Below are positions 10,890 to 21,428 of a stretch of DNA of 64,000 nucleotides, one piece after another (positions within the stretch are counted from its first letter, which is position 1; each line of letters begins with the position of its first letter). The translations under genes were made by a program, and so were the position numbers. Under the pieces are notes generated by a model. It made no database searches. It had not been told where the DNA came from and saw only the letters and a list, made by a program, of their open reading frames with translations. This stretch comes from Bolinopsis microptera (lineage: Eukaryota; Ctenophora; Tentaculata; Lobata; Bolinopsidae): assembly GCF_026151205.1 (NCBI RefSeq), contig NC_087073.1, positions 9,252,411-9,316,410 of the forward strand, read 5' to 3'.

Positions 10890-12537
10890 ATGGAACTTAG
10901 AGTTGTTGTAATCTTTATCTTGAACACAATTGCTTGCAGAGCTTATATTTCCCAAGAATGTTTTTGTGACTCTGAGATAGGTACGTCATAATGAGAGAAA
11001 GTTCAACTAATTCTTGTTAAACTCTTTTCTAAAGCTGTACTCAGCTCTGCAAAACTTAGAACACAACTTTAAATTTAATCGACCAGTGTAAGATTCCAGG
11101 GCACATGTACCCTTTTTCTATTTCTCATATCACGGGATATCCAGCACGGATATGTTTAGTACATCGCCACGTAATATTTATATAGTGTTCACTATTAAAA
11201 TTGATAATTATTAAAAGTCTCAATAAATTATTGTTACAGTGGTCAAGGCAAAGATTTTGCCGGAGGGTTTTATAGAAAAGAACACGGCAAAAGGATCGAA
11301 GAAAGAAAAGCCAGTGGTGGGTGCTCACGAAAGACTATACGAGATAGCGATCATAGAGGTTTTCAGAGGAGCCTTAGGTCGACAGCTGGAGGTAATTATT
11401 GTTTTCAAGTGATTCTTAACAGCGTACCTAATAGACAGTACCTAAATATAATATTGTCTGATAATTAAATTATACCTATTGTAATATTTGGGCATACTGC
11501 ATAATATTGAGAAAATGTAGGACTATTTGGTGGTACTTGCATTATCTATTAGTGCCGCACGGAAAACTAGTGGTTTTTGATACGACTGCAATTTATAGTT
11601 TCCCAAAATATGTACGTTATAATATTACAGAGAAGTCTACACTATGCAAAGAGCAGAAAACCAGACTTAGTGAACTACGATGCTGACGGTTGTGATTTCT
11701 ACCAAGAAAATGCCATAGCACTATTTCATTTCGATGTAAGAAATATCAAATTGGAGTTTTAATTTAGTTCGTTAACGGTCATCAGATCGCACATCACTGT
11801 TTTATAGAAGAATTCACAAAAATGTTAAAATCGTAATACGATGTTATAATTTTACCATGAAAAATTGTAATAAAAATGAATGATATCAAAATGAACAGTA
11901 ACGATGAATATATTTATTAATATGCTGTAAAATCAAAAGTAAATTAAAAACTGTTTACACTCGCAGACCGTGAGTGATATGACGATCAAGAAGTTCTGTA
12001 AAGGATGGTACTACGTGAAAGGTAACGTAAATTGTACTGATTGGAATTTCAAGTAATGCACATAAATGTAGTTTTTTGTTCGATAACCCTAAAGTAGGGC
12101 CAATAGAGTGCCCTAAACCAGGAACCCTATCCTTCCAGAATTTGAGAGGAACGCATTGAGAAGAAATCTGTACGACTGTGACTGTGAGATAGAGGACTGT
12201 TTTAATCGCTTCACTGAAGAGCGCGGTATACCAGAAGACTGCCCTGCCTCTCAGATGGATCAGATCCTCTGCACTTGGGATTACAGACAGAGCCGTGAGT
12301 TAATTTGATAGGCGTTCTTCGAGATTTAACTGTAAACAACATGATCACGATCGTACAGTACGGAATTTAAATGAGAATTTGTTTACAAATAATGGATGCA
12401 CTCGGCAGGAATTGCGCTTACGTAAACTCAATCTCCCAGGTTGTTTGTGGAAGGGAGCTAAGAAAACGTGCGTCAGAGAAAAACGAGCTAAACCGAACGG
12501 ATCACCACCAAATAGAGGTCTGAGACGATCGAATTAA
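10890..12537 (+). CDS. Secreted TIMP-like netrin (NTR) domain protein
   Basis: Six coding exons join in frame: 10890-10980, 11240-11391, 11631-11735, 11967-12021, 12139-12294, 12440-12537, giving 218 residues. Exon 1 encodes a signal peptide (MELRVVVIFILNTIA). FCDSEIVVKAKIL then matches the start of the TIMP NTR barrel, followed by YEIAIIEVFRG. A C-D-C-E-I-E-D-C stretch corresponds to the C-E-C-K-I-x-x-C segment that closes the TIMP inhibitory domain, and CLWKGAKKTC fits the C-terminal CAWYRG region. Length matches TIMPs. One oddity: TIMPs need Cys-x-Cys at the mature N-terminus to chelate the metalloprotease zinc. Here only one Cys lies near the expected cleavage site (A-C-R-A), so protease inhibition is uncertain. 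It ends convergently, 170 bp from the MBD4-type pseudogene. Confidence 0.85.
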
Positions 12538-12709
12538 AGATTTAAATCATCTGAGGAAACGTATTTCTTCAACATTTGGTCAAGCTGCTCTATAGTTGAT
12601 ATTGAAGGCGACATTATTGCTGATGAAAGTACACGGACATATTTGTGCGGGTCCAGTGCAGTAGGAGAATATAGGAGCAGCCAATCAAGATAATTCGACC
12701 ATCACCAAG

Positions 12710-13877
12710 TTATTCTTGTGTGGAGGCACTTTTCAACCATTCCATATACAAGTTCAGTTTTTTGTCTCGTGGTGTTACCTGAAATAATATTTCAATGAAA
12801 TATGTTTGAAGAGCTTAGGTACAAATTTTATTTAAAGCTTTACTAAAAAGGAATATACAAATACATTGCATGATACATTTAAAAGAAAGCTAACTTTTCT
12901 ATTGGCTATGGTTTGAGCTATTCTGACGAGATTAATACTAGGAATAAAGAACTTACATTCAATTGTTCATAAAAATAGTTTATTATTTGAATTATACTAT
13001 ATGTATGTATATTTAGATAGTTAATGTTTAAGGACTTAAGGAGTCAAGAAATATGCAGATTTATTAATTACGCTTCCGTTAATAAGGAGTTTACACTAAC
13101 ACAACCCTGCTGCAGTAATACTATAATAGCGGTCCTTAACCATGTAAAAGCACTCACGTCAGTTTGACCGCAGCAGAAGATCCTTTAAGAATCATCACCG
13201 TACTTCCCGATTCCAGGCAACTCTTTGGGGAACTCCCAATCCATCTTTAATTAAGTACTTGTCTGGAATAAGGTTTTTGTTATATTTAAAGATTTACACA
13301 CATCTTGTAATAGATTACTGATGGATTATTGAGTTTGTTTTTAATTGGTTGTTTTATTGTGCACATGTCCGGTTCTATCACAACTCATATGACGTATGCA
13401 ATGATCCCAACCTACTTTCCATAAAATAGAGAGACTCACTAGACATGGCAATAATAGTGGCAGCGCGTCTGTTATGAAGTCCCAGCGGGGTGAGGAGCTG
13501 TGTCAGAGTGGAGAGGGAGGAGGGGTCCTGGAGTAGGGTTGTGGGGTAGAGGAGGATTAGGGAGGTGAATACAGGGACTACCACCCTTCCTGCAGTAGGG
13601 TTACGTCAATTAGGATTAAACTATCTATTATCCAGTTTGATTTCGCTATTCAAGTTAGATTCTTCAGCTGTTTGAAAAAAGACAGATAAGCGCCATGATA
13701 AAAAGCTGCTGCATGACTCATAATGTGGCAAAGTTTATGCCATCAGTCACCAATGACAATACCTTTCGTTTTGTTAAGAAGGATAGTTGCAACAAGTAAT
13801 CTCCATGGGTCCTGATAAGTTGTCTCCTGCAACAGCGAGTAGGGTGACTTAGGAGGGTGGTAAGGTGCACCCAGAGA
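12710..13877 (-). pseudogene. MBD4-type DNA glycosylase, disrupted
   Basis: Four exon-like blocks on the minus strand (13877-13763, 13589-13440, 13262-13158, 12778-12710) follow the MBD4 helix-hairpin-helix glycosylase in order. They are [31 protein letters not shown]...LLTPLGLHNRRAATII, FPKELPGIGKYGDDS, and VTPRDKKLNLYMEWL. Family members excise T or U from G mismatches at methyl-CpG, with the catalytic Asp in the last block. Two lesions are visible. GATGGATTGG in block 3 looks like a 4-bp GGAT duplication and shifts frame. The next conserved Tyr (after GDDS) is a TAA stop. The splice sites look normal (GTGAGT donors), so the loss may be recent or the lesions may be sequence errors. No upstream MBD domain or N-terminal exon was found before the TCP11-like gene. 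Confidence 0.75.
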
Positions 13878-14312
13878 CTGGTGGGCAGGGGTCAAGTAGT
13901 GATACAGTCTATACTCTATAGAACCACTTATGTTTTAGTTTCCAACTAAAATGTAAATTTCAGCAAACGTGATGGAGTTGGAAATAGGTTCCACTAAAAG
14001 ATGAATTTTATCTTCGGGCAGCAACCTTTTCATTTTTATGAGAACTTAAATAAATTCTGATATGACACAGTTAAAATAGCGATGGCTAAAGATGTAAATT
14101 ATAACAAATTTTGATACATATAGATGCAATATTAATGTAGAAATTATTAAATAAAATGGCTAATTATTTAAGAAAAAACGGAAATATCACGAAAATGCAA
14201 ACATTATTTTGGGGTAACTATATTTACAATGGTTTTCTGCATATTCATCATCCGTAAAAGTGATAATCAATCATTGGTTTCTGTCTCTGTTTTAATGTTA
14301 AGCACAGGAAGG

Positions 14313-17300
14313 TTATGAAGCGGAGATAGCTGCTTGCTGACTGGATGTTATCTCTGAGATGATATCAGCGTAGAACGGACCGAACACTCCCCGATTGTAA
14401 CTGACAAGGTGAGTGTATTTGCTGGCTACTCCCTGGACGTCTGCGCTGCAAACACTGAATCCTGCGGGGACTGAACCCACCACTCCGCTACTGTAATAAA
14501 ACAGGGTTTAGTTGCGAGGATCAAAGTGTAGCAAGGTCTAAATTCTAGATTGGAAAGTGACATGACATAAAACCAATTCAAAGTTGTTAACTGAACGTTA
14601 AAATCATGACAGCTAAGAATAAGATGATCTTTGCTGTTATGTGAACTTAAATATTATGAATGTGCTCTTACCAGAGAGAAGTAAAGAACTGTTTGGCACG
14701 TTCCCATAGCAAGCAATAAACGGGGTTGCTAGGCGACTGTAGCCCTGACAACATTCCACGAATGTTTTGACATTCCTCGTCTCGGAGGGGACGAGCTGTT
14801 ATCGTCTCTCGGACGATGTCGATTAGTTTCTCTGTGATGTTGGGCAGGATGTCCCGGGGATGGGAGATTAGTTCGTCTGAGCAGAGCTGGTATACTGTGA
14901 CCCGTACCTGAAATAAACAGTCTAGGTTACATGCCATGGCCCTTTGACTTCAACCAGCTAGGTTCTACGCATAGTTTAATTGTAACGTATACAAGAGCGA
15001 ATGATTAACAAGATAAGTCGACCGCGGACCGAAGGGTCAGTGGCACAGATAAACAAGGGACTGACCTTGTTAGCGAAAGAATCTTGTTGTAGAGCAGGTC
15101 CAACCCCGGTCTGTAGAACTAGGATTGTCGCTGCACTGAATACCACGGCGCTCAGTTCTCTGGCTATTGTTATAAATCTAGATATGTCCATAGCTATCGT
15201 CTCTGGTATGGGGTCTACCTGACAGGGAGTAACTTATAAGTTGTCATCATCATGTGAAACTGTGAGGTAAACAGTGGCTGAGTGGCGATGGCAGATTGAT
15301 TTTTTAACGCACAAATTTTTTATGCCCAAAAAATCAGCATGTTCCCAGCGCGGCGGTGACCGAAAGGCAATTTTTTTTAAACCAAAACAATGTTTAAGTC
15401 GCATACCTCTTCCTGAATGACGCGAATGAAAGCGTTATTGAGGAGAGTAGAAGGAGAGACAGGCTGACCACTTTCCCTCATCCTCTTATCAGTGCTTGCT
15501 AGCCACATCTTGGTTCTATCCAGAGTATTTGGGTTGTTCGCCAGGAGACTCCTGAACTTGTCCTGCTCGTACTGGACACTGTTGGCTAGCAGGGCTGGTC
15601 TCAGGCTCCTTAGCTGGTAGTTTGCCATGTCCAGCCTCATCAGATCTAGCGCTCCAAATACCTGGGCATTTGCTAGTTTTAGTTTCCTGTTACTTGAGTA
15701 AACCGGTACAGGAATCTTACTATATATAAAGCGAGACGATATATATATATTATATATATGGATCCGTGCCATTTTACTGACATCACGGCATCAACTTGAA
15801 CTCGATTTTCCGCAAAAACCGTAAAAGATATACAATTGAAACTTTTTTGACTGGATCAAATGTTTTAATGGCCTTAAAATCAGCATGAAAAATTAAAAAA
15901 TTGGTCAAGGAATAAGAATTTTAGTGCCCAAAATTTGGACTCCCAAGTGGTGTCAAAAACGCGATTTAAATAGGTAATATTTATTTTAGTCTCTCGAGTC
16001 TTGACACCACTTTAGGGTTAGACGGGTTCCTGCTAGTAAGATTAATTGGTACAGTGATAAGACTCCGTGGCGCAACGCAAACGGTAGCACGTCTGACTCT
16101 AGATCAGAAGGTTGTGTGTGTAAATCACGTCGGGGTCAAGTTATTTAATCCCTTCTCACAAATAAAAGGGACGTATTGACAAGTTGCTCGATCGGGAAAA
16201 AACAGGTACGATAGACGAGATAACATGAGATAGAATCACCAAATGGTGTATATTTTTCACAACAAAAAAAAAACCAGAGTGCCTAACTCCAGACTCATTA
16301 TTACCTCGCGAAAGACTTCAACAGGGTCAGACTGAGAGAGGATAGATCTGATGGTGGTATCCCTGGCAGGTGCACACAGCCCTAACATTAGCTCCACCAC
16401 AAACTTGACAACCCCCTGCAGGTTGAACGATTCATTCTCTATCTGTTGCTTGTACAATTCTATGTCCATTACTTCGTTTATCTGGTCTTTTGCTCTCTGC
16501 ACTTGGGCGGGAACCAAGTCTAGTAGGATTCCTTTTATTTCGGCTATTAACCGTAAGCTGTGCTCGTAGTCTGGAGGGGACTGCTGGAGACCTGCTCGAA
16601 CTGAATCCCAAAATGCCCTGAAAATGAGAAGTAAAGAAAATGTGAACCAAATCACATTTTAAAATAGTAGTACATAAGACTAGTAAAAAGTGGGCAGATT
16701 TGAAATATGTATATATACAGGGTATCTCGGCCATACGAGAAGCTACAACTGTAATTTGTTCAGGACAAACGTAATTCGAATGGCCAAACACAATTCAATA
16801 AAATTTAGCTCGTTCCGACTATCCAAACTATCAAATAATGTGAAAATGAACCTTCATTTGAAAAAAATGAACTCTTATATTTTCGATTTGACAAATTCCT
16901 CGAACCAGTGGTGGTAGTATAAGTAAGTCGTACCAGAAAGAATTAATTCAATTGGTCACTCAGTGACTGAGCTATTAAGGCCAACGTATGCCCACTGACT
17001 TTTGGCCCACCCTGTATATTATATGATAAAAGCATCATATCGTAGCAAAGGAAGACTAAATAAATTCAACGTCCGAACAATTAAATCTATTTAATCAATT
17101 CTGTAAAACACTTTAAACTTATCAACTTCTAACCTGTGGACAATCTGTTTTACATGCCCAACAATGGAGTTAGGATCTGGCATGGACATTTCCAAGTTCT
17201 CGTTCATGCATAGTTCATGAGCAAGCTGGAGCCTCGATTGTTCATCCAGGTCGGAACTAGCGGCCGCCATTCTCTCTCCGGAGATGGGGCTCTTGGGTGG

Positions 17301-17318
17301 ACCGGGGTTATCAGACAT
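14313..17318 (-). CDS. TCP11L: T-complex protein 11-like protein (TCP11 family)
   Basis: Six coding exons join in frame: 17318-17134, 16617-16305, 15661-15407, 15218-15066, 14907-14672, 14490-14313, giving 439 residues. Family hallmarks run through the protein. These are IVHRAFWDSV near residue 60, EIKGILLDLVP, DPVEVFRE joined to LDLMRLDMANYQLRSLRP across intron 2, and VFGPFYADII near the C-terminus. TCP11 family members are cytoplasmic or sperm-flagellar regulators, and TCP11L1/2 have poorly defined roles. The length is slightly below the ~500 residues of vertebrate TCP11L1, mainly at the N-terminus. Intron 2 carries a Helitron (15715-16036) and a tRNA-like sequence, and intron 1 a mariner-like fragment. 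The start is an ATG followed by MSDNPGPPKSP. Confidence 0.9.
15715..16036 (+). mobile_element. Non-autonomous Helitron
   Basis: It begins TCTTACTATATATAAAGC and ends CTAG. It sits precisely between an A (15714) and a T (16037), as Helitrons do. GTGGTGTC/GACACCAC inverted motifs lie in the 3' half. A second member with the same ends is at 49954-50447 and shares most of the internal sequence. The copy lies wholly in intron 2 of the TCP11-like gene, ~53 bp from the exon 3 acceptor. Confidence 0.75.
16061..16138 (+). tRNA. tRNA-Trp-like sequence with CTA (amber) anticodon, probable pseudogene
   Basis: The acceptor arms GACTCCG and CGGGGTC pair fully with one G-T, and the anticodon stem TCTGA/TCAGA is perfect. 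Overall the sequence matches eukaryotic tRNA-Trp closely. The anticodon loop is CTCTAGA, so positions 34-36 read CTA instead of CCA, which would decode UAG. Two defects argue against function. The D-loop has a 6-nt insertion (GCAAAC), and the T-loop/B-box TTCGAAT has become TGTAAAT. No clear TTTT terminator follows. It lies antisense in an intron of the TCP11-like gene, 24 bp after the Helitron. It is best read as a decaying tRNA-Trp copy or tRNA-derived SINE head. Confidence 0.7.
16716..17016. mobile_element. Mariner-like element copy
   Basis: It starts TACAGGGTATCTCGG and ends TTTTGGCCCACCCTGTA next to TA dinucleotides. The right 150 bp matches, inverted, the left part of the element at 2464-3230, including the run CTCAGTGACTGAGCTATTAA. 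It is contained in intron 1 of the TCP11-like gene. Confidence 0.55.
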
Positions 17319-17817
17319 TGCTACTATCGGGATTATCAGTTAGAACGAAACCTGATACGCGCACAATAGTGCTCTAAACACAAACCATAACTCAGTTACA
17401 GTGTAACAAATAGTTATAGAGATTGCACAATGTACCTTCCCGCAGATACTATTACTATCTGCGAGACCATCTGTATTCTGATCCCTCATAATCACATCAT
17501 GATCTCACGAAACATATCTATAGCAAGCAAAATTACTTCAACTTATAAATAAGTTATAACAACCATCGTATCAAATGATTTCAGGCGCCGATATTGCTTA
17601 ATGAAGTCGTCATGATCGATAATTGTTTTGTAAGTCATATATACAAGTTACAGTATACGAAGAGATTTCAACTTCTTAAATATTGACTCGAAATTGAAAT
17701 ATATCGCAAATGATTTCAGTTCATACTTCATTGGTAAATGGAAATAAGAATTATAAAATGTCAAAAAACCAAAATCAGTCCCTCCGATATAGATCGTCCG
17801 GTAATTTTCCTCATTAT

Positions 17818-20800
17818 TCATTCATACTGCTTTTTCCTTTCCTCAGCTTTGCGATTAAGATATTCCAGGAGCTCAGCCTGGTCAGTATGGTACTTATGAG
17901 CAGAATCTCCGTCCTCGGCCGTCTGCCAGAACAGCTCAGTCACTTCCTCCTCCTCTAACTTCACACCCTCCATCTTCAGCCCGCACATGAACGCTTCCGT
18001 CTAGGGGAGGAGAAGTCTTTAGAGAGGCTTTTCTTGGTAAATCTAACACACTTGTAAAAGGAATGATCCTATTGTTTACGAAATTTCACCGTCATCCGAA
18101 TGACCTTAGTTACGAAAGGATGTATTTCATAAAATGATACATTATATTTGAAAAACTGCTAACCTTAGCGCTTATGTATTCGCTGTGATGAGGATCCCAA
18201 AAACGAGCACTGTTCAGGCCCAGTCCTTTCATCCTGTGAGCTAGGATCCTGCCCACATTCAGTGCTGCAATTCTGAAGAATATAACTGATAATTAAAGAA
18301 TGTGCATTAAGTATGAGCTGTCAAAACGTACAACTAATAACACTTCCCGGTCCGATAATGTGTAAACACTCTTCCTACTCGTATGGTCTCGTGTTTATAC
18401 AGATCCCTAATCCGATCAAACATTATCGGCGTTATGTGCGTTATAAAGAGCTCAAAAACGGTCAACGGTTTAAGACTAGATCGAACCTATAGAATAACTT
18501 AATAAAGATAACTCAGTTATAAACTGCTCCTTCATAATATTTTGTATCATTTCTCAAAAAAGTCACACTTTCTGTGGTACACCCTGTAGTTAATACTTGC
18601 GAATCAAATAATCAATCTCCTGAAGTTAAGCGCCAGTTTTACCTGTCGTAGGTTTTATTGAGCCTGGACTTGATCCAGGGTTCTTGTGTAGAGACGGTTA
18701 ACAGCTCCCCTGACTCAAAGTGCTCCAACCTAGCTGTTATGTGCTTCCCGGTCTTTTCTAGAACTATCCTGCGATGGAGAGGTTGAGTTGTTAAGTCCAT
18801 AGAATCAGAGGGAAGAGGAAGATCAGGATAATTTGGTGACAATATAGTAATTTTATAGAATAATATACTAATATATAATCTCTTCTTTAATTTAAACTTG
18901 GTTAAACCTTCTAGAATATAGGCAACGGCTCAAAACACGTGACCTTTCGTGGTTGAAAACTCATGATTTTTAGCATCTTCGCAGAAAGGATAGCAGAGTG
19001 AAGTCGTATTATAATTTTTAAATTTTGATTCAGGTCTTATATTTTTTGTAATTAACATCGGGAAATTGACGTTAGATTAGCTACATTTTTATCGTCAATG
19101 GGAGTTTTGTTAATTTTTGATACGTAATGATTAGCACACGTTCCCCCACAAACTTCAACTGATCATAATTTTTGTTGTTAATTGTTTTGTTTTGATGCGA
19201 TGAAAAGTTTCGAATACTTCATAATATTTAGCGGACAAATAAAACTACACAAAGTTTACAGTGTGTTATTAACTAAATGATAATCATAAAAGATAAATAA
19301 GAACATATTAAAATAGGAACATATTTAATTTTAAAATTCCTCGAACAGACTGTTTTGAATAGCGGGTTTATTGTTTAGAATAAACCGGTCTGCATCATGA
19401 AAGTACAAGCTTACAGAATTACAGAATAGAAGAGAAGTTTGACTTAAATGATGAATGATGATTGTTTTATATTATCCCGCTTTTATCCAGTTCTTCAATC
19501 ATTTGTATTTTGAATTTCAGAAGTCTTTCCAACAAATTAAGCTTGTAAAAAAATTCGAATATAAAGCCGCAAACTAGGATGGACATCATTTCTGTTAACA
19601 AGCAGAGGAACACATACTCGTGGTTCTTCGCGAACAAGATGAAGAAAACGCGAATAATTGACATGGCAATCAAATAAAATTTGCCTAGATCAAAACTGTA
19701 AAGTAAAAAATCGTTCATTTCAAGCATAAAACACTTTCTTATTATTTCCTCCGAGAGTTTAAGATGTGCGTTCTTTTGACCGAGTAGTCTTGGATCAGCC
19801 AGTTTAGCTACTATCGAGTAGTCGAGTTTATCTGATTCATTTTCTGATAATACAGTTCTGTTATCATTTCTACTTGCTTTATGGTCCACAGTCCCGCGGC
19901 AGGTTGAACTCCCTCGGCCTCTTTTTTTACATCTTTTAGGCGATGTTTCGTAAGGTTTCTTCTTCTCGTGTAAATAAGAAAATACGGCTTTGCTACATGC
20001 TAGAAACATTGATCTCTCTTCCTCAGAGAAAGCACCTTTTTGATGGTTATAGACTATTCCATTTCGTGGCTCAACGATCCTTTTGAGAATCATATGCTGA
20101 ACTGATGGTGTCAAAATGGAACACTTAAGTAGTCTCTCTAAAGATACGTCTTCTTCCAGCTTGTGGTTGAGAAAGTGTTGTCTAATTAATAGGTCAATTC
20201 TTTTTGAAACCGTAACCGCTAACTCCACATCGTTTCGAATTTCGTCCAGGTTTGGGATTTCCATATCACTTGGTATTGTGTAGTTAGCGTTCTGACCTAC
20301 TTCAAGTGATGACTGCAGCGTTGCAAGCCAGCCAAATTTCACAAAGACCAAGAAAATAGAACAAATGAAATGAATTTAAAAGATTAGCTTGATTTCGTTG
20401 CATTCGAACACACATTGTACATCGGCTTATCTCAATAAGGATAGTTCGCATGTTAAGTCTCGTGACTTGAGACAAATCAACTCTTACCTGTTGTAGTAAT
20501 CAGTGCAAACTCTGCTCTCGTCCGAGGTCCACCCATACTCCCTGCTCTTGAAGTTCAGTAGTTCAGAGTTCCGCGGGTTTCTGTTGTAGAAATACTGCTT
20601 ACCTTCCGCTTCAGCCTCTCTGTACTCCTGAGGCAATGAGGAGTTGAAGATTATCATCAACACTCAACAGGATATTTAAACTTCCTGATTAGATGAACTA
20701 GAAGTCTAGAACTGTCACGAAAAATTAACATACTCATTCCATATAATTTATTGTGGTATACTTAAGTAAAATGGCTACACTGTCTAAAACTCAGATAAAC

Positions 20801-20983
20801 AATTCTAAATTTACCAACCTGGACAGCGACAGCTGGAACTTTATCCTTTTCGTCGGCTTGAGGTTTAGACAAGGCAGTCCAATAGTGATCAAACTTAGAT
20901 AAGCTCCGAGAGCTGTTGGCGTTCAGTACATTCCGTAACCTCTTAGCCAGAACTTGTTTGTCTAGTCCTCTTCTGCAGAGCAT
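17818..20983 (-). CDS. MRPL18: Mitochondrial ribosomal protein uL18m
   Basis: Five coding exons join in frame: 20983-20819, 20627-20488, 18768-18643, 18272-18164, 18000-17818, giving 240 residues. Exon 1 is Arg/Lys-rich with few acids, as expected for a mitochondrial presequence. The uL18m signature follows: FYNRNPRNSELL with EYGW (exon 2), RIVLEKTGKHITARLEHF with VSTQE (exon 3), and NVGRILAHRM (exon 4). The protein binds 5S-like rRNA/tRNA-Val in the mitochondrial large subunit. The acidic C-terminal exon (KLEEEEVTELFW...) makes it ~60 residues longer than the human protein. Intron 2 is 1.7 kb and contains a same-strand intronless ORF (19467-20264). Confidence 0.88.
19467..20264 (-). CDS. Intronless ORF nested in MRPL18 intron 2; unknown C-terminal membrane protein
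   Basis: I do not recognise this protein. The first in-frame ATG gives 265 residues (MEIPNLDEIRND...). The frame stays open upstream for another ~38 codons without ATG, so an upstream exon joined at TTGCAACGCTGCAG is possible. The N-terminal ~90 residues are helical and Leu-rich (LRQHF- and LERLLK-like segments). The middle is basic and disordered (KRCKKRGRG). The C-terminal ~80 residues hold two likely membrane helices (FYLIAMSIIRVFFILFA and YVFLCLLTEMMSILVCGFIF), then a charged helix. It shares the host gene's strand, so it could be a nested gene, an alternative MRPL18 exon or a retrocopy. An ORF this long in AT-rich intronic DNA is unlikely by chance. Confidence 0.55.
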   Translation of the reverse strand: MEIPNLDEIRNDVELAVTVSKRIDLLIRQHFLNHKLEEDVSLERLLKCSILTPSVQHMILKRIVEPRNGIVYNHQKGAFSEEERSMFLACSKAVFSYLHEKKKPYETSPKRCKKRGRGSSTCRGTVDHKASRNDNRTVLSENESDKLDYSIVAKLADPRLLGQKNAHLKLSEEIIRKCFMLEMNDFLLYSFDLGKFYLIAMSIIRVFFILFAKNHEYVFLCLLTEMMSILVCGFIFEFFYKLNLLERLLKFKIQMIEELDKSGII

Positions 20984-21428
20984 GCTACGATAATATGCAA
21001 TGGTAGGTGAAATAGTATTAGATTATTATGGTTTTAATGGAAATGTGCTGCAGACTTAAAATACAAGCCTGATAATAGCTCGGCTTCATGTTCGGTCCAG
21101 GTTTATTCTTGATATCTACTTAATAATGAATGAATTGATATTCCATATTGAATTCCAATGATGTTGGAAAATGTAGATATTAAGGCAACATAGCCAGTTT
21201 TTATCAATAAAGTATTTATATATATGTTACATTAAAATATTAAAATAAATGTTCGTATTGTGTATTACTCAAAAATTAAAAGATCAAATTTAGTTCAATT
21301 ATTTAAAACAACCTTCTGAAAATTAACCGAAATATACTTGTATTACTTGTAAAATAGATCCACTACGTAATTCAAATTGAAAAAATTAAAAATCAATCAT
21401 AAGTTAAAATAATTTAGTTCTCATCCGC

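Noticed and set aside
18639-18842. Separate small gene beginning before the MRPL18 third exon
   Set aside because: The upstream 75 bp read like protein, but the acceptor CATCGCAG at 18771-18769 joins exon 2 in frame and matches the uL18m family. The upstream part is polypyrimidine-rich intron.
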